A DNA stretch of 49,315 nt from contig JAUVBB010000005.1 of assembly GCA_030591445.1 (NCBI GenBank), forward strand, positions 1-49,315, given 5' to 3'. Position 1 is the stretch's first letter. Every line of letters starts with the position of its first letter. Below, one piece after another: positions 16,682 to 26,637 of this stretch. The notes beneath the pieces were generated by a model that was given only the letters and a program-made list of their open reading frames with translations, had not been told where the DNA came from and searched no databases. The stretch comes from Deltaproteobacteria bacterium. GTDB lineage: Bacteria > Myxococcota > B64-G9. Both the position numbers and the translations under genes were made by a program.

Positions 16682-19243
16682 CTAATAGCGATCCATAAAA
16701 TGGAGCAGGCGGTGGGTGAAGGACTCTAGCAGGAGGATGCCACCGTCGGCGGCGAGTAGTTCGTCTACCAGTAACTCACCTAGCCTGACGGCCATGCGCT
16801 CGGCGCCGCGCTGGTGATAGGCAATGAATACTTCGCGGAAGGGTGCGGCCGGGCGGGCCAAGGGGTTTTCCAGCAAGCGCTGGGTGGAGTCTTCCACATA
16901 GGGCTGTAACTTGGCGGCCAGCTGATTGCGAAAAGTGGTCAATTGCCAGCTGACACTTTGTAACAACGTGGCCAGCTCTTCGGCCGGCATTTGGCCCTGG
17001 TCGAGGAGGGCCAGGGCCTGGTCATCGCCCACAGAGCTCATGCCACTGAGCTGGGCATGGCGCAGCATCATTGCGAAAATACGGCCGGCGTCAGCCAGCT
17101 GCTCCCGGTCCAGGATCTGCAAGTCTTGACCGATCCCTTCTTCCAGTATCCGATCCAACTCTTGGACCCGCTTCCGATCATCGGCAAAGGTCTGTAAGTG
17201 ATCGGCCACGGAGGGTCGCGCTTGATCATTGGCCTTGAAAAACAGGCCCTGGAGTTGGCGACGCGCGGACAACATTTCTTGTCCGGCCACGAGCAATTCG
17301 TTGAAATTCCGGCCTGAGCTGGATGCAGACTTCTGCTGACTGGCACCCTGTTGGTACAAAGATCGGTAGACCTCCAGCAAGTGCAAGAGCACGGGGACCG
17401 CCCGGTTGCTGCAGCCCGGAAAACCGGCCAACTTGAGTAGAGTTCCTTCCTCGAAATAAGTTGCGGGCAAGCGCGCCAGCCAGGCTACGTCGTCTTCTTT
17501 CGCGCTGGGAGCATGCCGGCGCAGGCGGGTTAGAATCTCGCGAATATCGGGCACTCGCTCGCGTTCCGCCTGGGCGGGCAAGGCAGCCAAACTCTCTGGG
17601 CAAGCCAAAGAATACAACTCGGTCACGTCGCCGCTCAACCAGTAGCGAAGCACGCTCTCGACCGCCAGCAAGCTCTCCCGGCCGCCACCTGACAAAACCC
17701 GCTCTTTGAGATCGTGCAAATAGGAACCTTGGCGATCTTCCGGATCGAGGGCCAGCAGATGGGCGCGCATGGTCGGCGCTCCCAAGTGAAAGGGCGATAG
17801 TGGGGTCAATCGCACCACGGTACGCAGCAAATGGATCATCTCCCCGGGCCAAGATCGCGACAACATATCAACCAGGGCCTGCCCCACCGTAAGCAGGGGC
17901 TCGCCCGATCCATCTTGTTGGTTCTGTGGGCCTTCGTCCCGCAGCCATACTTCTTCCAAGGAGAACCCGACCACCAGCGGCAAAAGCATTTTTTCAGCCA
18001 CGTCCGGATGCGCGTTCGATACCCCCAAGCGCCAGCTTACGTCTTCGCGGCTGACCGGCGCGCCCTGGATGGGCCCGGTGCGCAAGCGCTGGGCTTCTGC
18101 TACGGTTCGAGCCACCACTGAAATATCCGAAGATCCGAGCAAACGCTGCAAGATCTCGGCGGCGACTGCGCGTAGATCTTCCAAAGCCGGTTCGATTTCC
18201 CCTCGGCCGGCTTCTTGCTGCAGTCGGTCCATGACCGCATTGGCTACGGTATCCAAGGCCGTAACCAGGCCCGCTTCGCCGCCGGCAGCGACAATGGCGG
18301 GAACCCGATTGCGCAACACCGAAGCCATCAACCGAAACAAACGCAGATCACGGGTTTGACCAATCCAGTCGGCAAAACCCTCGCACAGACATCTCAAGGA
18401 TGCAGATTCAGGCGCTTGGGAAACAAATTTTTGGTTCAACTTGGCAAACCAGGTCTCCCAAACCTGCTCTCGCTCTTGGGCACGACGGTAGGCCGCCAAC
18501 TCGAGCAAGACATCGATCACCGGTCGCTCGGTACTGGCCAAGTCTGCCATCAGATCGTGCAGCCAATCCAGATCCGTTTGCAGCTGCTCTTTGCGAACAT
18601 CCGCCAACAAGGGCAGTTCAAAAAGATCGGCCTCGCAGCCTTGGTCCCAACGACCGTCATAGACCGGTTCGGCTTCGATGCGCCACTGTTGCATTCTCAA
18701 CGCCATCCGCGTGGTGTCCAGCAACATGGCGGACCAACTAGCGGCCGGGCAGCCATCTTCTCCGATCAAGAGAATCTGCCGGCCAAAATCCAACAGCGCC
18801 GGCAGCAAGTGATCAAATTCGCGCAGCCCGTCTCCCATTTGCACCATTTCCGCAAGCAAGGTCTCCAGACATTCGGTGGCCGCTTCCGGAGTATTCTCGG
18901 GACCTTCGCGCATAATCTCTTCGACGATCGCCGCAAACAATCCCTCGGTCAGGGTGGCAGACTGCACGCGCAGCGAGAGACTGGGGGCCTGCCCCATTCC
19001 CTGCAAACCAGCCTTTCCTAAAACCTGCAAGGCATCGACGGAGCGCAGCAAGATGGCGGGATAGGCACTGTAGAATGATTCAATCGCCCGCAACAAAACC
19101 GGCCAGGAGCGCTTTTCGGCAGACAGCTCTCGATCCAGCGCATTGGATTCGTACAAGACCGAGGCGGAAGGATTGTGTACCCTTACCGTGGCCTCGATGC
19201 GGCCACCGCTTTGGCTTGGGTTATGGTTCGCCTCGCTCATCAC
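16682..19243 (-). CDS. Uncharacterised 853-aa, probably alpha-helical cytoplasmic protein
   Basis: Long ORF with no signal peptide or TM. Its start overlaps the pheT stop by 4 nt (translational coupling). No recognised domain. Confidence 0.8.
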   Translation of the reverse strand: MMSEANHNPSQSGGRIEATVRVHNPSASVLYESNALDRELSAEKRSWPVLLRAIESFYSAYPAILLRSVDALQVLGKAGLQGMGQAPSLSLRVQSATLTEGLFAAIVEEIMREGPENTPEAATECLETLLAEMVQMGDGLREFDHLLPALLDFGRQILLIGEDGCPAASWSAMLLDTTRMALRMQQWRIEAEPVYDGRWDQGCEADLFELPLLADVRKEQLQTDLDWLHDLMADLASTERPVIDVLLELAAYRRAQEREQVWETWFAKLNQKFVSQAPESASLRCLCEGFADWIGQTRDLRLFRLMASVLRNRVPAIVAAGGEAGLVTALDTVANAVMDRLQQEAGRGEIEPALEDLRAVAAEILQRLLGSSDISVVARTVAEAQRLRTGPIQGAPVSREDVSWRLGVSNAHPDVAEKMLLPLVVGFSLEEVWLRDEGPQNQQDGSGEPLLTVGQALVDMLSRSWPGEMIHLLRTVVRLTPLSPFHLGAPTMRAHLLALDPEDRQGSYLHDLKERVLSGGGRESLLAVESVLRYWLSGDVTELYSLACPESLAALPAQAERERVPDIREILTRLRRHAPSAKEDDVAWLARLPATYFEEGTLLKLAGFPGCSNRAVPVLLHLLEVYRSLYQQGASQQKSASSSGRNFNELLVAGQEMLSARRQLQGLFFKANDQARPSVADHLQTFADDRKRVQELDRILEEGIGQDLQILDREQLADAGRIFAMMLRHAQLSGMSSVGDDQALALLDQGQMPAEELATLLQSVSWQLTTFRNQLAAKLQPYVEDSTQRLLENPLARPAAPFREVFIAYHQRGAERMAVRLGELLVDELLAADGGILLLESFTHRLLHFMDRY

Positions 19244-20925
19244 AATTCACCACCTAGCAGAGCCCCCACATTCATTTCCCAGGCCACCACCGGCACCGTG
19301 ATTTCCCAGCGTTCGAGCACCTCGGGGGCCAGCTCGCCCAAAACCCCGATCGGCTCACCTTTGCTTCCCAGCACCCGAGCCATGCGGCCGGGCAAGAAGG
19401 AAGCGTGCTTATCCTCGCGTAAATGCAACTCTTCGTTCAATTGGAAAAACAAGAAGTCGATATCGGTGTGAATCTCCGACAAGTTGGCTTCGCGGTGAGC
19501 CACCATCACGGCCAGGTGCAGTTCCGTTCGAGAACCATGGGCAGCCTGCGGATCGAAAACCGCCACCTCGCCGACTTCGAAGATTCGATGCGGATAGGCG
19601 GCGGTAGCCGAATGGGTCTCCACTTTCAACAGCGAAGGCAAAACCGCGTTGCGCAAAACCGCGTGGTTTTCGTTGACCTGGTTCGAAATCTCGACCAGCT
19701 TGGTATCGGCCATATTCATCCGGTCTGCCACCTGGGCGCGGGAAACCAGGATATTGGAAATAATTTCCTCGTAGCCCAGGCCGACCATGTGATCGCGAAC
19801 CTTGTCTTCCAGCACGCTCAAGGCATCGGAGCTACCCGGGCTGAAATCCTGGGGCATTTTGGGCGAAAAAGAACCGTAGCCGCGCGAGATGGCATAGTCT
19901 TCCACCGCATCCACGGCATGCAAATAGTCAAGGCGCGTGGGCGGCGGATGTACCTCAAGGACTTGCCCGTTCACCACCACATCACAGCCATATTGTTCCA
20001 GGCCGTTGGCCACCTCCGTCGGCGTGCACTCGACTCCGATCAAACGGCTGAATTCATCGGCGGAAACTTGCAGGGTGCGATCCAGTTGCAACGGCGTGGT
20101 AAGCTCGCGCCCCAAGGGCGTGTCATACGGATACCGGGTCAGCACCCGGGAGATAATTCCGCCCCGGTCGGCCAAATCACAGGCCATGATATTGAGCGCC
20201 AGCACCAGAGAGAAAATATCGGTACCGGTTGCCTCCACAAATAAATCCGAGTCACCCGGCTGCACCTCGCCTACTTCCCGGGAGTTGATGATCGGCGGCA
20301 TGGACAAAGTCAGGCCGGCCTCATCCACCAGCAAGGGCACCTGCGCTTTGCCGGCCAGGATGGCCTGGTACTCCACGCCTTTCGGGTGTCTCTTCAGAAT
20401 CTGCGACAGCAACATGGGTTCTTCCATGCCCAGCGGAACATAGCTGTGGCTCTCGGGATCCTGGGCCCGGTAGTGAATGGGAAAGGAAATTTTGTCCAGA
20501 CGATAGACGCCAATCGCCAGATCACGCCGGTGGTGGCCAAAGTTTTCGGCCAGCTTCTCCTGGGTCTGTATGATCTGTTGCAAACAGGTCTCGGTCACGT
20601 TCAGTCCGCGCACCATAAAGGCGCCCACGTAGGGTCGCAACTCGCGCATGGCAGCCTGAACCTCGATGGAGCCTTCGGCCTCGCCCTCGAAAAAGCGATA
20701 GTGCCGGCGCCGGCCCTGGACACAGCGCAACTGACGGGCAATCCCAGCGGCCGTCCACAGGTCGGGCCGATTGGTATCGTTCAACTCCACCCGGTAACGG
20801 CCTTCCTCGTCCAAGCCCTTGAATTCGGCCTTGGCCAAAGCCAGCTGTTCCACCAGTTTTTCCTGGTCAAGTTCTTCGCCCAACAGTTCCGCGAAATCAT
20901 CCGGATTGACAAAAATAGTCGGCAT
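19240..20925 (-). CDS. pheT: Phenylalanyl-tRNA synthetase beta subunit, archaeal/eukaryotic type
   Basis: 561 aa (bacterial PheT is about 800 aa). 'MPTIFVNPDDFAELLGEELDQEKL...VELNDTNRPDLWTAAGIARQLR' matches the archaeal-type N-terminus. Adjacent to pheS. Confidence 0.9.
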   Translation of the reverse strand: MPTIFVNPDDFAELLGEELDQEKLVEQLALAKAEFKGLDEEGRYRVELNDTNRPDLWTAAGIARQLRCVQGRRRHYRFFEGEAEGSIEVQAAMRELRPYVGAFMVRGLNVTETCLQQIIQTQEKLAENFGHHRRDLAIGVYRLDKISFPIHYRAQDPESHSYVPLGMEEPMLLSQILKRHPKGVEYQAILAGKAQVPLLVDEAGLTLSMPPIINSREVGEVQPGDSDLFVEATGTDIFSLVLALNIMACDLADRGGIISRVLTRYPYDTPLGRELTTPLQLDRTLQVSADEFSRLIGVECTPTEVANGLEQYGCDVVVNGQVLEVHPPPTRLDYLHAVDAVEDYAISRGYGSFSPKMPQDFSPGSSDALSVLEDKVRDHMVGLGYEEIISNILVSRAQVADRMNMADTKLVEISNQVNENHAVLRNAVLPSLLKVETHSATAAYPHRIFEVGEVAVFDPQAAHGSRTELHLAVMVAHREANLSEIHTDIDFLFFQLNEELHLREDKHASFLPGRMARVLGSKGEPIGVLGELAPEVLERWEITVPVVAWEMNVGALLGGEL

Positions 20926-20929
20926 CGGC

Positions 20930-22483
20930 TCAGTCCCTCATACGAATGTTGGTCGCGCGAACCTTGCCCAGATCCGAAGAGAACAGATCGCGGATATCGT
21001 CAATGCCCAAGGCCATCATGGCCATCCGATCCAAGCCCAAGCCCCAGGCAATCACCGGCACCTCCACCCCCTGGGCCCAAGTCAATTCGGGGCGAAAAAT
21101 ACCGGCACCGCCCAGTTCCATCCAACCCAGATCCGGGTGCTTGACGTGTATTTCCACCGATGGCTCGGTAAACGGAAAATAGGCCGGGGCAAATACAACC
21201 TCGGTCGCCTTGGCTACCTGCTCGGCAAACAAGCGCAAGAGGCCCAGCAAAGTGACGAAGTCAATGTCGTCACCCAGGACGATGCCCTCGCACTGGTAAA
21301 AGTCGGCCGCGTGGGTGGCATCTACCTCGTCGGGGCGAAAACAGCGGGCAATGCCGAAATACTTACCCGGCACCTTGGCCTGTCTCAGTTTGCGGGCGCT
21401 CAACACCGTTCCCTGGCTACGCAGCAGCAAACGGCGGCTGCTATCGTGATTGAAATCATACCCCCAACCACGGCTACCGGTCTCGCCGCCCTGGGCATGG
21501 GCCGCCGCCACCCGCTCGGCAGTTTCTTGCTCGATGGCGGCAACGTGGGTCGGCTCCTTGACCGAATACACATCGTGGATGTCGCGAGCAGCGTGAAACT
21601 GGGGCATAAACAAAGCATCCATCAGCCAGAACTCGCTCTCGACCAGGCCCCCGCGCATCTCCTCGAAGCCGAGCCCAATCAGTTTGCGGCGTACAAAATC
21701 AAGAAACTCCCGGTAAGGATTGCGCCTACCGGCAACGCGGCGCGGCGGGCGAATGCTAAGATTGTAGGGACGAAAGGTCTTGCCCCGCCAACTACCGTCA
21801 GCCAGCATTTCCGGGCTAAGACGATTAATCTCGTCACTGCTACGCCCCGCCTTGCGGGCCGCCGCGCGAACTTGGCAACCCAGTTCAGTAAAACCTAGCT
21901 CCCGCGTACTTTCGCTGGCAATGCGAAACACCCCTTTCGATTTGCCCCGCTTGCGGCTAGCACCAGCCACCAGTGCCTGTTCCGCATCCGAAAGCAAATC
22001 AAACGACAAGCGGCCTACCTCCTCGACCCTTTTGATGAGACGCGGCAAAGCCTCGATAGGCTCCAGATCGGCCCCATCAGCCAAACGCACACTGCCCGCA
22101 CCGGCATCTTCCAGCACCCCAGCTTTTTTCAAAGCCCCCAGCGCCTGGCCCACTTCCTTCTGTTCGGCCCCCTCCATGCTGAGCAGTTGCTTGATCCCAA
22201 CCGAATCCTGGCCGCGCACCGCTTCGACCAGCCGCTGCTCCGGCGTCCCCTTCCGGTATTTTTGCCCCAACTCCCCCAACTCCACCCACTGGCGCTCAAC
22301 CGTGCCCGTTACTTCCATACACTCTTTGGCTCGCTGCCACTCAATCACGGTTCTGACCTGAGCCTCGGTCGTCACTTCCGCCGCCACAATCTCGGCATCG
22401 GTAAAAGTGTCCCTATCAGCCAGCAGCTCATAGATTTTAATTTCGAGCGGATGCAAAGTCGCGGCAATTTCTTCGGCTTTCAT
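20930..22483 (-). CDS. pheS: Phenylalanyl-tRNA synthetase alpha subunit, archaeal/eukaryotic type with N-terminal winged-helix extension
   Basis: 'NPYREFLDFVRRKLIGLGFEEMRGGLVESEFWLMDALFMPQFHAARDIHDVY' and 'WMELGGAGIFRPELTWAQGVEVPVIAWGLGLDRMAMMALGIDDIRDLFSSDL'. Confidence 0.92.
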   Translation of the reverse strand: MKAEEIAATLHPLEIKIYELLADRDTFTDAEIVAAEVTTEAQVRTVIEWQRAKECMEVTGTVERQWVELGELGQKYRKGTPEQRLVEAVRGQDSVGIKQLLSMEGAEQKEVGQALGALKKAGVLEDAGAGSVRLADGADLEPIEALPRLIKRVEEVGRLSFDLLSDAEQALVAGASRKRGKSKGVFRIASESTRELGFTELGCQVRAAARKAGRSSDEINRLSPEMLADGSWRGKTFRPYNLSIRPPRRVAGRRNPYREFLDFVRRKLIGLGFEEMRGGLVESEFWLMDALFMPQFHAARDIHDVYSVKEPTHVAAIEQETAERVAAAHAQGGETGSRGWGYDFNHDSSRRLLLRSQGTVLSARKLRQAKVPGKYFGIARCFRPDEVDATHAADFYQCEGIVLGDDIDFVTLLGLLRLFAEQVAKATEVVFAPAYFPFTEPSVEIHVKHPDLGWMELGGAGIFRPELTWAQGVEVPVIAWGLGLDRMAMMALGIDDIRDLFSSDLGKVRATNIRMRD

Positions 22484-22589
22484 GACTTTGTTGACCTTTC
22501 TGGCCCAAATAGAAATTTAGACCCAAAATCAGGCAGGTTGCGTCTAACATATCGCACCCGGGCAGTCAATTCAGACCAGGCGCGAGAAA

Positions 22590-22618
22590 TTGACTTGGCT
22601 TTGGGCAATGGCTAGACT
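22590..22618 (+). promoter_or_regulatory. Candidate sigma70-type promoter for the HD-domain gene
   Basis: TTGACT (22590-22595), 17 bp, TAGACT (22613-22618), then RBS-like AAGGAG. Confidence 0.5.
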
Positions 22619-22642
22619 AACACGTAAGGAGAAAAGCGTTTT

Positions 22643-24397
22643 TTGGAAATGCTGCCAAACCTAAGCAAGCGATTCATCGGCTACTACGACCGTAACGGAC
22701 AAGCGGGTAGAATCGGCTACGACGAGTTGCTGATTCAGATGGGCGAGGGTCGCAAGCTGTCGCTGACCGAGTGTTTGTACGAAGAGCATGATCGCCTGCA
22801 TGAATTCCGTAGGCTCTCTGCAAAAATATCTAAAAAGATCAGGGCGCTGGATCCGATTTATGACGAGATTGAAAAGAATTACCCTGCCTTCGTGCAAAAG
22901 TGCGAGGAACGAATCAAGAATTTGAATAAGATGTCTTATTCACGGCGCATTCACCTGCTTAACACTTACTACACGCTGAATGGAACCCACGACCGTATTC
23001 TGCGCAAATTGACCGATCATATGCTCAGCGGCTCAGAAGGAGATCATAGCGAGCACAATATCTCCTTGGTGCGCCGGGCGATTGATTACACTTGCCGGGT
23101 GATGCGGCGCAAGTCACGCAAGACCAAACAACCGGCGGCCATGCATGCTATCGAAGCCGCGCGCGGCGCGGCCAAAAACGGCCTGCGCATCATTACCGTG
23201 ATCTCTACGCTGCTTCACGACGTGCTGGAAGACAGGCTAGACGAGTGGACCGAGGCGATGATCACCCAAGAACTCGCCAATCCGGTCTATGGCGAGTACA
23301 GCGGTAAGAAAATGAAGGAAGTGCCGGCTTCGCTTCGGCGCAGCATTATCCAGAAGCATATCGGCGCCTACAACGACCGCGCCTCGGGCATCTATTTCGG
23401 CATCGGCCTGGCCTTGTACGATCATGTGCGCCATTTCCCGGTGCCCGGCCGGCACTACGAAGCCTTGCATTCCATTAGCGATATGGTGGCGGCACTTTCT
23501 CGGCGCCGGGACATGTCCTATTATAGCTACCTGCAAGATCTGCTTTATCCCAAAGCGAAGGTAGAGTTGGACACCATCGATTATGAACGGCTCCTGGAAG
23601 AGCTAGAGCCAGATCATCCCTTGGCCAGCCAAATCCTCGACCCTTTTCTCAACAAGGTACACACTTTTTACCAAACCCAGCTGGGCGAGTTTTCGGCCAA
23701 AGAGGAAGTGCGCCGCAACGCCTTTCGGGAAATCTTGGCCAAGATTCTCGATCGCATGAACAACACCCGCGACATGAATCGAGAACTGGGATTTTCCATT
23801 CCCAAACGACTGTACGGAACGGGATTCAAGAATATTTTCTTTTTGCAAGCCATCGAAGACAAGTTTCGGCGACCCAGCTTCAACACCGAGGAGCGCCGGC
23901 TCATCGAGAATAAGTTTATCAACAAACCAAAAGTCGCCGCCCTGTATCAAATCCTCGATGATCTGCGCTTCATGGAACAAAAGCATGATCAAAGCGAGTT
24001 GATTGCCTTCTTGGAAAAAGAAATCAAGCGCTACATGGCCACCCGCGCCTTTCGCCGCATCACGGCTCCCGGCCAAGGCGGCTACTTCAATGGCTTGGTT
24101 TTCTTGTTCAACGATATCACCCTGGGCCGAAAGTCAGACCTGGTTGAATTGGCGAAGCGACCCGACAAGATTGCCGAAGTGCTGGTGGCCTTCAAGGCCG
24201 TCTTGGAATCTTATCTGGTCTATCCGGCCCTGATTCGCGAAGAGAAAAAGAAACAAGGCTTGCCGGCCAATGCCACTTGCTGCTTTCGACCTTATCGGAT
24301 CGAAGGAATGGGCCCAAGCCTGGAACGCCGCTCGCGGGCCAAACTGGAAAAAATAGACCTTGAGGGATTGAACACTTTTAGCCGAGAAGTGATTTAG
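22643..24397 (+). CDS. Divergent RelA/SpoT-type HD-domain phosphohydrolase, no synthetase domain
   Basis: 'RRKSRKTKQPAAMHAIEAARGAAKNGLRIITVISTLLHDVLED' (H-x23-HDxxED) and 'ILAKILDRMNNTRDM' match the RSH hydrolase motifs RKSGEPYxxHP, LLHDVVED and KLADRLHNMRT. ATG at 22649 is an alternative start. Confidence 0.75.
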   Translation: MEMLPNLSKRFIGYYDRNGQAGRIGYDELLIQMGEGRKLSLTECLYEEHDRLHEFRRLSAKISKKIRALDPIYDEIEKNYPAFVQKCEERIKNLNKMSYSRRIHLLNTYYTLNGTHDRILRKLTDHMLSGSEGDHSEHNISLVRRAIDYTCRVMRRKSRKTKQPAAMHAIEAARGAAKNGLRIITVISTLLHDVLEDRLDEWTEAMITQELANPVYGEYSGKKMKEVPASLRRSIIQKHIGAYNDRASGIYFGIGLALYDHVRHFPVPGRHYEALHSISDMVAALSRRRDMSYYSYLQDLLYPKAKVELDTIDYERLLEELEPDHPLASQILDPFLNKVHTFYQTQLGEFSAKEEVRRNAFREILAKILDRMNNTRDMNRELGFSIPKRLYGTGFKNIFFLQAIEDKFRRPSFNTEERRLIENKFINKPKVAALYQILDDLRFMEQKHDQSELIAFLEKEIKRYMATRAFRRITAPGQGGYFNGLVFLFNDITLGRKSDLVELAKRPDKIAEVLVAFKAVLESYLVYPALIREEKKKQGLPANATCCFRPYRIEGMGPSLERRSRAKLEKIDLEGLNTFSREVI

Positions 24398-24407
24398 CCC
24401 CAAGCTC

Positions 24408-26618
24408 TCAATAGCTCTGCCGCGCCGAGAGTAACAAGGGAAAATGCAGGTCGTAGGTTTCTCCCGAAAACTGGGGAAACATCCAATTCTTGATTTCCTT
24501 GGTCAGGCACTCCTCAACAAAAGTGCCCTGAAACTTCGGTGTTTCGACATGGACCGACTTGACCTTGCCGTTGGGCAAGACCCGGGTCACGATGTACATC
24601 TTTCCCGAAACAGAGGAGTCTCGCTTCAGCTGGCGCTCAAAGCAACTCTGCACGCGCTTGTAGTGTCGGCGAATCACTTGATTCACTTGCCAGTCCGCTA
24701 GTTTTTCCGGCCCCTTTTCCTTGGCCGGCCCCGTGGGCGCCACTTCTACTTTGCGCTCCATGCGGGTCAGATCAACGTCGGTGTTCATGGCCGTGGGCAT
24801 GTCAATCCCCTGGGCCGCAACCATCGCCGCCGAACCACCGCGGGGACCGAGCGGAGCCATTTCTCGCCGTTCGCCACCCTGGCTGGAGTAAAAGGCCATC
24901 AAGTCCTTTTCCTTCTTGCTCAAAGGCGCTGCCACCGGGTCGACCGTTTTGCCAGGGAAGCCCTGCTTTGCTGCCGACGGGTCATGGCCAGGAGCCACGA
25001 CCGGCACTTTGACACCCAGGAGCGCGTCGCGCAGCTGCTTGGCTTCCTCGGCATTCATTTGCTCCGGGTTGAGGGTGCCGGCCACGGCGTTAACTTCTGC
25101 CACGGCAGAACTTGGCTCCTTGTTGATGCTTTTCTTGCCAAAATCGCGCGTGCCCAAAATGTAGCCGATACCACCCACCACCACGATCACCACCAGCAAA
25201 CAGCCAATCACCAAGCCAATGCGACGACCGGTAGAGGGAACGCCGGCTTGTTGGGCATATATCCGCGTCACCTTTGAAATTTCATCGGTGGCCGAAGCAT
25301 CCCGCTGTTTGACCACTCCCATCGGATCAAGCTGGATCTTTTCGTATTCTTCCTGGATGGATTCTTCATGGAGGCGATCGGCCAATTCATCAAGCGCGGC
25401 CACTGGCGGAGGCAGAAGCTCATTTTGCTCCTGCTCCACTTTTTGGGCATCGTCAAAGAAACCTTTGGCCGTCCGATCTTCCAAGGAAGGGCCGGTCGTC
25501 TCTTCGATAAGGGCAGCCGGCTCCGAAAGTTTCTCTGCTCGATCTCGCTCTTCTTGAACCAAGCGCTGCTGATGCGCATCTTCTTCACGCTGACGCTGCT
25601 CTTGCTGATCGCGTAGAGCTTGCTCTTGTTCTTCTTCTAGTCTCTGCTCTTGTTCTCGCGCTAGCCGTTGCTCCTTTTCTTGGCGTTTGCGCTTTTTCTG
25701 CTGGCGCTGTTTCTCTGCTTTTCGCTGTTGTTGCTCTGCCTCTCGCTGTTGTTGCTCTGCCTCTCGCTGTTGTTGCTCTGCCTCTCGCTGTTGTTGCTCT
25801 GCCTCTCGCTGTTGTTGCTCTGCCTCTCGCTGTTGTTGCTCTGCCTGCTGCCGTTGCTGCTCCTCAGCTTTTTGTTTTTGCTCTTGCGCTTCCTTACTGC
25901 GAGCCTGCTTGCGTTCGCGTCGTTTTCGGTCTTCTTCCTCTTTCCGCTGTCGGAAGCCCTCTGCCTGGCGCCGCTTTTTCTCTAGTTCCTCTTCGCGGAC
26001 CCGACGTTCCTCCCCTTCTCGGCGCCGACGGATCTCCGATCGGCTCCGTCTGCGAATCGCCTCTTCTCTTTCTTCGGCAAGTTTCCGCGCCTGTTGGTCT
26101 GCCTTTTGACGAACCGCGGCCGACAAAGGCATGGGCGGAGGGCTCGCCCGCTCGGGGCGGGCATCGGGCTTCAACGCGGGCACCTCCTCTAACGGTGCCC
26201 AATCTTCCATACCTTCTTTCCAGACAAAATGGTCCTCGGTGACTCGACCAGAGACCACCTTGCGCCTCATTTCCATCAGGCTGAAGGGACCCTCCTCTGA
26301 ACCATCGAGACCATAATACCACTCTTGCGGATCATCGCGGACGCGCCCTCGTCTCTTGCCGGCCATCGCCGGCAATTCTTGGTCCGCCAAACCCGAATCG
26401 TAGATGCCACGAAAAGCCTGCTCGAACTCCATCTCTAAACTGGCATCGTGCAAAACCCCGGGATCGGCCAGCTTGGTGTTTTTGGAAAGACGCGAGGGGC
26501 CCGAGCGAACCACGATGAGGTGATTGCATTTCTTGCAGCGAACCTTAATCACCTTACCGCGGACTTTTTCGTCCGCAATGGTGTAGGGCGTATCACATTT
26601 CTTGCAGCTAAAACGCAT
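24408..26618 (-). CDS. Zinc-ribbon (MJ0042-type) + GYF_2 + long coiled coil + TM + AgmX/PglI C-terminal domain protein
   Basis: N-terminus 'MRFSCKKCDTPYTIADEKVRGKVIKVRCKKCNHLIVV'; GYF_2 'WYYGLDGSEEGPFSLMEMRRKVVSGRVTEDHFVWKEGMEDWAPLEEV'; QQQREAE repeats; TM 'IGLVIGCLLVVIVVVGGIGYIL'; C-terminal 'INQVIRRHYKRVQSCFERQLKRDSSVSGKMYIVTRVLPNGKV'-type domain. Confidence 0.85.
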   Translation of the reverse strand: MRFSCKKCDTPYTIADEKVRGKVIKVRCKKCNHLIVVRSGPSRLSKNTKLADPGVLHDASLEMEFEQAFRGIYDSGLADQELPAMAGKRRGRVRDDPQEWYYGLDGSEEGPFSLMEMRRKVVSGRVTEDHFVWKEGMEDWAPLEEVPALKPDARPERASPPPMPLSAAVRQKADQQARKLAEEREEAIRRRSRSEIRRRREGEERRVREEELEKKRRQAEGFRQRKEEEDRKRRERKQARSKEAQEQKQKAEEQQRQQAEQQQREAEQQQREAEQQQREAEQQQREAEQQQREAEQQQRKAEKQRQQKKRKRQEKEQRLAREQEQRLEEEQEQALRDQQEQRQREEDAHQQRLVQEERDRAEKLSEPAALIEETTGPSLEDRTAKGFFDDAQKVEQEQNELLPPPVAALDELADRLHEESIQEEYEKIQLDPMGVVKQRDASATDEISKVTRIYAQQAGVPSTGRRIGLVIGCLLVVIVVVGGIGYILGTRDFGKKSINKEPSSAVAEVNAVAGTLNPEQMNAEEAKQLRDALLGVKVPVVAPGHDPSAAKQGFPGKTVDPVAAPLSKKEKDLMAFYSSQGGERREMAPLGPRGGSAAMVAAQGIDMPTAMNTDVDLTRMERKVEVAPTGPAKEKGPEKLADWQVNQVIRRHYKRVQSCFERQLKRDSSVSGKMYIVTRVLPNGKVKSVHVETPKFQGTFVEECLTKEIKNWMFPQFSGETYDLHFPLLLSARQSY
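25723..25846. repeat. 21-bp in-frame tandem repeat, about 5.9 identical copies
   Basis: Unit cgctgttgttgctctgcctct starting at 25723, 25744, 25765, 25786, 25807 and 25828; encodes QQQREAE on the minus strand. Confidence 0.95.
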
Positions 26619-26637
26619 GGGGGTCAGAAATGGCGCA

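Noticed and set aside
20819-21898. 359-aa plus-strand ORF antisense to pheS/pheT
   Set aside because: Antisense to two conserved synthetase genes; no recognisable domain.
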